Shown here one piece after another: positions 17,114 to 26,100 of a DNA stretch of 35,503 nt. Positions within the stretch are counted from its first letter, which is position 1. The number at the start of each line of letters is the position of its first letter. The DNA is from Methylobacterium indicum (GTDB lineage: Bacteria > Pseudomonadota > Alphaproteobacteria > Rhizobiales > Beijerinckiaceae): the NCBI RefSeq assembly GCF_001043895.1, contig NZ_JTHF01000101.1, forward strand, positions 1 through 35,503. Reading direction: 5' to 3'. Both the position numbers and the translations under genes were made by a program. A model generated the notes under the pieces. It did not search any database. It was not told the origin of the DNA and worked only from the letters and a program-made list of their open reading frames with translations.

Positions 17114-20100
17114 TCAAATCGCCAAAGCGTTGAGCGCGCCCATCCGCTCCCGGATGCGCCGCAGGGTTTCGGTCTCGTCGTCCATTCCGCCTGCGTGCCT
17201 AGGATCACTGGCCGGACGGGGCGCCTCGCTGCCTTCGCCCAACTGGATGCCGCGGGTATTGAGCGCCGCGGAGAAATTTATCAAAGACATCTGCTCGAAA
17301 CTTGCTGAGATCAGCCTCTCGATCCCGAGTATGAATTCCTCTTCAGTGATGAAATCAATATCACCACTATTGCCTTTTCGGTCTGAGAGATCAACGTTGT
17401 TGAAGCAATAGCTCAAATTGATCACCTTGACGGCGCCGGGGAGTTCCCGCGCCAGATGCATCGCGAAAGCATCCTTGAAGGTGCAGGCGGCCGCGTAATG
17501 GGCCTGGCCGATCGCCTTCAGGTACGAGTTGAGCGAGGACACGAACAGCACGAGGTCGAGAGGCTCGTTGCGGAATTCTTCAACGAAGTGCGCGCTTCCG
17601 GCGACCTTCGCATCGAGCACCGCGCGGAACGCGCTCTCGGTCATCCGGTCGAGGCTTGCGCCGCCGAACACCAGGGCGGACTGAATCAGGCCTGTGACGC
17701 GCCCGAACCGCCGCGAGATCTCGGCATGCGCCCGACGGAGCGCGTCGCGGTCGCAGATGTCGGCCCGCAGGTACAGCGGCGCGGGACCGTGGACCGCCAG
17801 GGCTGCCACGTGGGCATCGATGGCGGCATCGCGTTCGCGGCGCCCCAGCCAGACCACCTGCGCCCGGTAGCGGCGGATCAGATGCCCGCTGAGTGCGCGG
17901 CCGAGGCCTCCCGCACCACCCGCGATCACGTAGACGCCGCCCGCAGGCAGGCCGCACGACCGCAGGGAATCGGTGCCCCGGACATGGAGGCGCTGCTCGA
18001 GCCAGCGCCCGTCCCGGTAGGCGCGGGTGTTGCCGTCCGGATCCGCCTCGAGCGCCAGCACCGCCTTGAACGAAGTGGCGTCCACCCGCGCGACATCGGC
18101 GGCACGAACCGCCCAGTTCGGGTACTCCTTGGCGATCGTGCCGGCGAGCCCGGACACGCCGGCTTGCGTCGGATCGGTGCGCTCGTCCGGGCGGACGCGC
18201 TGGACGCCTTCGGTTACGAGCGTGAGGCTGAGGGTACGGGTGGCGTAGCCGGCCTGCAGCAGCGCCTTGCACAAGCGGAAAACCTCCAGCGCGCCGCCAT
18301 TCTCGGCGGCGGCCATGTCTTCCGCCGGCCGCGGCGCTCGTGCGGGGGCCGCGCCGAACCAGATCAGGTGGTCGATGGGCGGCATGGCGCCAAGCTGGCG
18401 GGCGATGGCCTCGACGTCGCCCGAGACGTCGAGCGTGGCGGCATGCGCCAGTTCGCTCCGCAGCGCATCGAGGGATCGCCCGCTCCGGTCCGCGACCACG
18501 ACGGCACCCACGCGCCTCCGGGAGGGCGCCGTGGTGGCCGGGGCGACGGGAACCCAGGCCGGCGTCAGGATGCGCGTCCTTGCCCCGAGACCGATGTCGC
18601 GCAGCGGGTCGACGGACGGAATGCGGCGGGTGTCCGGCTCGACCGGCCGGGTCATCACGCCCCGCAATGCGACGCAGACGCGCCCGCAATCATCCGCGAT
18701 GTCGATGTCGACCCGGTCGCCGGGTCCGTCCCCGGCAGGCCGCAGCCAAGCCCACATCGATGTCGTGCAGGGTGCGAACGCCGAGGCTTCCCTGATGGCG
18801 AACAGCAGGTTGGGCCGAGCCGGCGCCTCGCCGCCGCCCGACAGCAGCTTCAGGCACTGCAGAGCCCCGTCGACCATGGCCGGATGGAAAGCCTGGCTGT
18901 CCAGGCTCGCCCTGAGCTCCTCTGGCGCTCGCAGCTCGGCCAGGACCGATCCGGGGCTGACGAAGGCTTGAACGACCACTCGGAACGAAGTCCCGTAGTC
19001 GATACCGATCTCGGCGAAATGATCGTAGAACGCACCGGAGCCGACGTGGCGGGACGCATGCCGCTCGCGGAGCCGCACGATGTCGATCGCCGGTGGCCGC
19101 GGTGCGGCCGGGCGGATCTCGCCGCGGCAATGCACGCGCTTCTCGCCGTCCGGGGCGCTGCTGATATCGAAGTCGCGCCCGCCCTCGCCGGTGGACGCGA
19201 CACGAACCGCGACCGGCGGCCCTGCCACCACAACGGGGTTCAGGAAGACGAGGTTGGACAAGGCGGCGCACGCATCGCGCAATGGCTGGCGGCCAGCCGC
19301 AAGCGCGGTCCTGGCGAGTTCCAGATAGAGAGCGCCCGGCAGGATCGGCCGGCCCTGCACCCTGTGGTGGCGCAGGAAGTACTCGTCCCCCGTGAGAACC
19401 GTTGCGGCATCCGCGTCCGGACTGGCGGGTAAGGGCGCCGCCCGCGGCTCCACAGGTTCGTCCGGCAGCCAGCAGCGGTCTCGTGCGAAGGGATAGGTGG
19501 GGAGTGAGATGCGGCCGCAGGACTCGCCGATGAAGACCGAGTCCCAGTCCACGCTGCCTCCCGCGGCGTAGTAGGCCGCGAGCACCGCCGGTGCGACCCG
19601 GCCTGTGGGGGCAGGGCCAGCGGCCCCGGCGGGTTTCGCCCGTTCCCCCCCGAGGACCGTCGGCACCGCTTCGCCGGCCGACCAGCGCATCAACGCGTCG
19701 CGCAGTTGCTCGAGGTCGGACACGACGACGGCGAGACGGTAAGGGAAGTGCCGGCGCCCGAGGGCGAGGGTGTAGCTGACGTCGCCCAGATCGACCGCGG
19801 GATGGGCGGAGCAGAAGGCGGCGAGGCGGCCGGCCTGCAGGCGAAGCTGCTCCCCCGTGCGGGCAGACAGCACGATGGCGCGCTCTCGCCGGCCGGTCAC
19901 ACGCGTCGGACGTGCGGGCGCCTCCTCGATGACAACGTGGCCGTTGGTCCCGCTGGCCCCGAAGGAACTGACCGCCGCGCAACGCCGCCGTCCCTGCCGC
20001 GCGGGCCAGGGCACCGGCCCGGTATTGATGTAGAACGGGCTGTCATCGAGCGCGATGTTGGTGTTGCAGCGGTCGTAGTGCAGCGTCGGCGGGATCTGCT

Positions 20101-23100
20101 CGTGCCTCAGGCTCATCACTGTCTTGATGATGCCGACGACGCCTGCGGCCATCTGCGTGTGGCCGAGGTTGGACTTGCTCGAGCCGAGGGCACAGAAGTT
20201 GCGCAGCTCGGTTCGGCCGCGGAACGACCGTGCCAGTGCCTGGAATTCGATCGGGTCTCCGAGCTTGGTCCCGGTGCCGTGTGCTTCCATGAGGTGGATG
20301 TCGGCGCAGTCGATGCCGAACGCGTCGTATACCTGCTCCTGCAGGTCCTGCTGGGACTTGGCACTGGGGGCCGTGATGCCGTTCGTCGTGCCGTCCTGGT
20401 TCAGCCCCGACCCGCGGATCACTGCGTGGATCTGATCGCGCGCGTCGATGGCGTCGCTCAACCGCTTCAGGACCAGCACGCCTACGCCCTCGGCCGGGAC
20501 GAATCCGTCCGCCGCGTCGTCGAAGGCTTTGCAACGGCCACTCCGCGACAGCATGCCGGCGCGGGATCCGGCGATGTAGAGCCTCGGCGAACACTGCACG
20601 AAGACGCCTCCGGCCAGCGCCATGGCGACCTCGCCGTTCCGAAGCGCCTGGCAGGCCAGATGCACGGCGACCAACGAACTCGAGCAAGCCGTATCGACAG
20701 CGAGAGCCGGGCCGTGCAAATTCAGGTAATAGGAAATCCGGGCGGGAACGATCGAACTCATGTTCCCCCAGAACGCTTGCGCTGGATAGTCGGCAGGGCG
20801 AGACAAATCAAAATAATCGCCCGTCGTGCAGCCGACATAGACACCGCAGCGAAGCGAACCGATTTGGACGCCCGCGTATCCTGCGTCTTCGAGCGCCTTC
20901 CATGCCTCCTCGAGGAAGAGCCGCTGCTGTGGCTCCATGTAGGCGGCTTCGAGGCCCGAGATGTTGAAGAAGAGCGGATCGAACCGATCGATGTCGCGCA
21001 TGAACCCGCCATCCGGGCAATCCGCACCGACCGCGGCGTGGTCCCAGCGGGTGACAGGCTCGACGAGATCGCTGCCCCGGGCGAGGTGATGCCACAGGCC
21101 GTCCACGTCGTCGGCTTGCGGGAAGCGCCCGCTCATCCCCACGATCGCGATCGGCTCCGGGAGCGCCGGCGCGCGTTCGCGAGCGAGAGCTCGTTGGGCT
21201 GGACGGATGGGCTCTCCGCGCGGCTCGCGCTGCACTGAGCATGCACCCGACAGATGCCGCGCCAGAGCCGCGACGGTCGGGTGATCGAACACCTCCGTCA
21301 CGTCGAGATCCACTGCCAGTGAATACTTGAGCCGTCGCACCACCTCCACCGCCGTGAGGGACTCCAGGCCGTAATCGGCGAAGGGCGTCTCGACGGCGAT
21401 GTCGTCCTCGTCCATTTTCAGCACGGACGACAGCGCCCGGGTGACCGCGTCCTCGACGATCCGCTCGGCACACCCGGTCTGGCGTGCGCCGCCGCCCGCC
21501 ACCGCGCGCGGCCGGTCGGCCGGGAGTGCGCCGGGGTCGGGCGCGAGCGACGAGACGTGCTCCGTCAGCTTGGCGACGGTCGGATGGTCGAACAGGTCGC
21601 TCACGTGGAGCGCGACGCGTAGCGCCCGCTTGAGTTCATCCAGCACGGCCACGGCGGCAAGCGAGTCGAGGCCGTAATCGGAAAACGACACGTCCGGCGA
21701 GATCTCGGAGGGATCCATCTTCAGTGATGCCGCCAAGGTAGTGGTGACGGCGCTCGCGATTCCTGCCGCTGCCATCGGGCGGCGGTCCGTGGCGGCAAGG
21801 GGTGCCCGCGGGGCATGCCGCCGCCCCTCGACGCCGGCCGCCTCCCGCGCGCCGGCCTCGGCGGCGATGAGTTGAAGCCCGAAAGGTTCGCTCGCCGGGC
21901 CGAGCCGGCGGACCGATCGGAAGCCTGCTTCCCGCAGGGCTCGCGCCCACCCGTCGCCGGACAGCGCCGGCCCTCCCGGCAGGCGGCGCTCCCCGTCCTC
22001 GAAACGCCACCAACCCTCGAGCAGGCCGAAGGTCACGTGCATCGTGAGGCTGTTGTCGCTGATCTCGTTGAGCAGCAGGACGCCGCCCGCGCGCAGGAGG
22101 GAAGAGACGTGGGCGAGGGATTGCCGCACGTGCCGGGTCGCATGGAGGACATTCGTGGCGATCGCGATGTCGTACGTGCCGGGCTCGAAGCCCTGCTCGG
22201 CCACCGGTCGCTCGATATCGAGCCGCCGGCAATGCAGCGCAGGATGCCGCGCACGCAGCCGTCGCTCGGCGCCGTCAAGGAATGCCCGGGACAGGTCGGT
22301 GTAGGCGTATTCGCCGATATCGAGTCCTGCGCGCGCGAGGGCGTCCAGGACGAGGTCGCTGGTCCCCCCGGTTCCCGCACCGATCTCGACGATCCGTACC
22401 GCTCCCGCGGTGCTCCCGCTCGGGCGGCTGCGGACGATGGCCAGGACGGCGTCGGCCAGGGCGGCGTTGACGCATCGGGCGATCGGATCGCGCTTGTAGA
22501 GGCCTTCCACCAAGTGGAACGAGGAGGAGGGGAACATGACCTCCGTCGCCCGGGCGGTGCCCGCAAGGATGTCGGGTATGGCCGCGGTCATGACCTCGAT
22601 GAGATCCACCCGGTCCCGGACCTCCGGCCGATCGCCCGCGGCAGCCTTCCAGGACCGCCATGCGTCCCAAGCCCCTGCCGTCGCGCTCCTGTCGTCGGCC
22701 CGCCGATAGAAGCGGCCGCGCCTCTCTAGGATGCCGCGCCCGGCCAGCGATTCGAGCCCGTGCGCCAGCCAGCGCGCGAGGCTTCGTGGCGCTGCTTCGA
22801 TGAACGCCCGTGCCGGCGCCAGCCCGTCGGCTCCGAAAACGCCCGCCTCGGCGATCTGGTGCAGCAACAGACCAGCCAGGACGTCGTCCAGCGCGGATGT
22901 GCAGCGGCGATACTCGTCGGCCGCGGCTGCGGCGCTGCCGCTCGCGTGCAACTGTCCCAGTCCCTCGCCGACCGTCCTTTCGGCCCGGCGCTCCAGACGC
23001 TCGAGCGGATCGAAGGCGGACGACGCGGGCGGCGGGCAGGCGAGGGCGTATCGCTTCCTGGCGAAGGCGTAGCCCGGCAGGCTGATGCGCCGGGCTCCCG

Positions 23101-26100
23101 GGGGGGAGGGTCCCCAATCGCCGGCACCGCCGTCGATCCAAGCCTCCGCGCGCCGCCACAGCTCGGCGTTGACGTCGGGCCCGGGCGTGCCCGCCGCGGG
23201 CTCGCGTCCCGCGCCGCCCGCAAGGCAGAAGGGCGGAAGCGAGGTGCGGGCGCTCAAGGCGGCGAGGGCGTCGGCGAGGGCGTCGAAATCAGCCACGATG
23301 GCGACGGCGCGGCACGCCATCGGGCGCCGGCCGATCTGGAGCGTGTACGCCACGTCCGCCAGACGGTTGCCGGCACGGCGACACGCGGGCAGCGCTTCGA
23401 GCAGCGCAGCCGCGCAAGCGGCGAGGCGCTCCTCGTTCTGCGCCGAAAGCGGCACGATGACCGGTCCGGTCTCCCTCACCGCGTCTGCGCGGCCGGTGGG
23501 GCGCGGGCATCGCTCGAGGATCGCGTGACCGTTCGTGCCGCCGATACCGAAGGAGCTCAAGGCCGCCCGAGCAGGTTCCGTGCCTCTCCCGCGCAGATCG
23601 GATACGGACGTCACGACGTAGAATGGCGACGATTTGAAATCGATCTCGGGATTGGGCCGCTCGTAATGGATTGTGGGCGGAATTTTCTCGTGATAGAGGC
23701 TGAGGGCGACCTTGATGATTCCTGCCATGCCGGCCGCTGCATCGAGGTGGCCGATATTGCTTTTGACGGATCCTATACCACAATATCGATTGAGCTGCGT
23801 GTAGTGGCGATAGGCTTCAGTCAGGGCGGCGACTTCGATCGGATCGCCGATCCTTGTGCCTGTTCCGTGAGCTTCCACGTATGAGATGGTTGCGGGATCG
23901 ACGGATGTCTTGTCGATGACCTTGCGGATGACTGCGGTCTGGCCCTGGATGCTCGGCGCGTAGAATCCAGCCTTCGCGGAACCGTCGTTGTTGATCGCCA
24001 CGCCCCGCACGAGCGCATAGACGTTGTCGCCCGCCGCGATCGCGTCGCGCGCGCGCTTCACCATGATCACGGCCGCGCCTTCGCCGCCGACCATGCCGTC
24101 GGCATCCTCGTCGAACACCTTGCAGCGGCCGTCGCTCGAGAAGTTGAGGCCAGGCTGGTGCAGGTAGCCGAAGCCGGTCGCCGGAAAGATGGCGGCGGCC
24201 CCGACCAGCGCCTGGTCGACCTCGCCGGCGAGCAGCCCCTGGCAAGCGAGGTGGAAGCCGGCCAGAGCGGACGAACAGTTGGTGCTGACGTGCAAGCTGG
24301 GTCCCGTCAGTCCCAGCTTGTTGGACACCATGGTCGGGGTGCTGCCGCCCTGTGACAGGAGCCAGGCCACGTAGTCGCCGGCGTCGTCCATGATCCTCGG
24401 CTTGCTCGCGTCCGGCCTGAGTCCCGGGATCTGTGTCTGGTAGTGGTTGTTCGAAGTCGACATGAAGACGCTGGTGTCAGGCACGTCCTCGACGTTGTAG
24501 CCGGCGTCTTCGATGGCCTTCCATGCGTTCTGAAGCAGGAGACGGGCCTGCGGGTCCATGAACTCCGCATCCCTCGGCGAGATATTGAAGAAGGCCGCGT
24601 CGAACTCAGCCTTGCCGGCGACCTCCGCCTGCTGCGGCACGTAATTCGGAGCCTCGCGCACCGATGGGGGCACCCCGGCGGCCTCGAGTTCGTCCAGCGG
24701 CACGAGCCGTGTGCCGGCACGTCCGGCGACGAGGTTATCCCAGAACTGCCGGTGGTCTTCCGCTCCCGGGAACTGGCACGAGATGCCGACGATCGCCAGG
24801 GCATCCTCCGGCACGCCGGGCAGGCGCGCAGTGGGGGGGGCGCTGTCCCGCGGCAAGACGGACCGCTCGGCCGAGTCGGGCGGGTCGGCCTGGATCCCGG
24901 GATGCCCCCCCGCACGGGCTTCATGCACCAGGGCCGACAGTGACGCGACGGTGGGGCATCGGAACAACGCGGTGACGCTGAGCCGGCAGCCGAGTTCCGC
25001 GTTGACCTGCTCCACGACCGCGATGGCCGAGATCGAATCGCCGCCGATGTCGAAGAAGCGGTCGTCGCGCGTGAAGGCGCCGTTCGCCAGCGCATTCCGG
25101 AACGCGGCGTCGACACGTGCCTCGATGTCGTCGGCCTCGGGCGTCGCGGGACCGCGGTGCCCCGCCGCCTGCGCGCCTGCCACGTGCTTGAGGAGTTGCT
25201 TGCGGTCCACCTTGCCGTTGGGCGTGAGCGGAAATGCATCGACGCGCGTGAACTCGGCGGGAATCATGTGCTCGGGCAGGGTCTGCATCAAGAAGGTCCG
25301 CAGCGCCGCACTGTCCGGTGTCGCCCGATCGTTGCGGCCGCCGGTCACGACGAACGCCGACAAGCGCGAGACTCCTGACGCCTCGCTCACCACCACGACG
25401 CTTCCTTCGACGGCGGGATGGCGGTTGAGCGCGCCCTCGATCTCCCCCAACTCGATGCGGAAGCCGCGGACTTTCACCTGATCGTCCGCCCGGCCCACGA
25501 TCTCGATCTCGCCGTCGTGCCGCCGGCGAGCACGGTCGCCGGTCCGGTAGAGCCTCTCGCCCGGGCGGAACGGGCTCTCGACGAAGCGTCTCGCGGTCTG
25601 GTCGGGGTCGTCGCGATACCCCAGCGCCAAGCCGTCGCCGGCGATGCAGAGCTCGCCGGCGACGCCGTATGTGACGGGTTGCAACCGCTCGTCGAGCACG
25701 TAGACGCGGGTGTTGGCGATGGGCGTTCCGACCGTGACGGCGCCGTCAGGCTTCACGACCCCCATGGTGGACCAGATCGTGGTCTCGGTCGGGCCGTACA
25801 TGTTCCAGACGTGGCTGCCGCTTTCGACGAACAGTCGGCGCAGGTTGTCGGACAGGGCCTCGCCGCCGCACAGAAGTCGGACCCGCTCAGAGTTGCGCCA
25901 CCCGACGCGGAACAGCATGGACCAGGAGGCCGGGGTAGCCTGCATGAAGGTCGGGCGCACGACGGCGATCTCGCGCCTCAACAGGTCGGCGTTGCGAACG
26001 ACGTCGGCGCCGCAGATCACGCAATGTCCGCCGGTGACGAGGGGAAGGTAAAGTTCGAGGGCGGCGATGTCGAAGCAGTAGGTCGTGACGGCCAGCCAAC

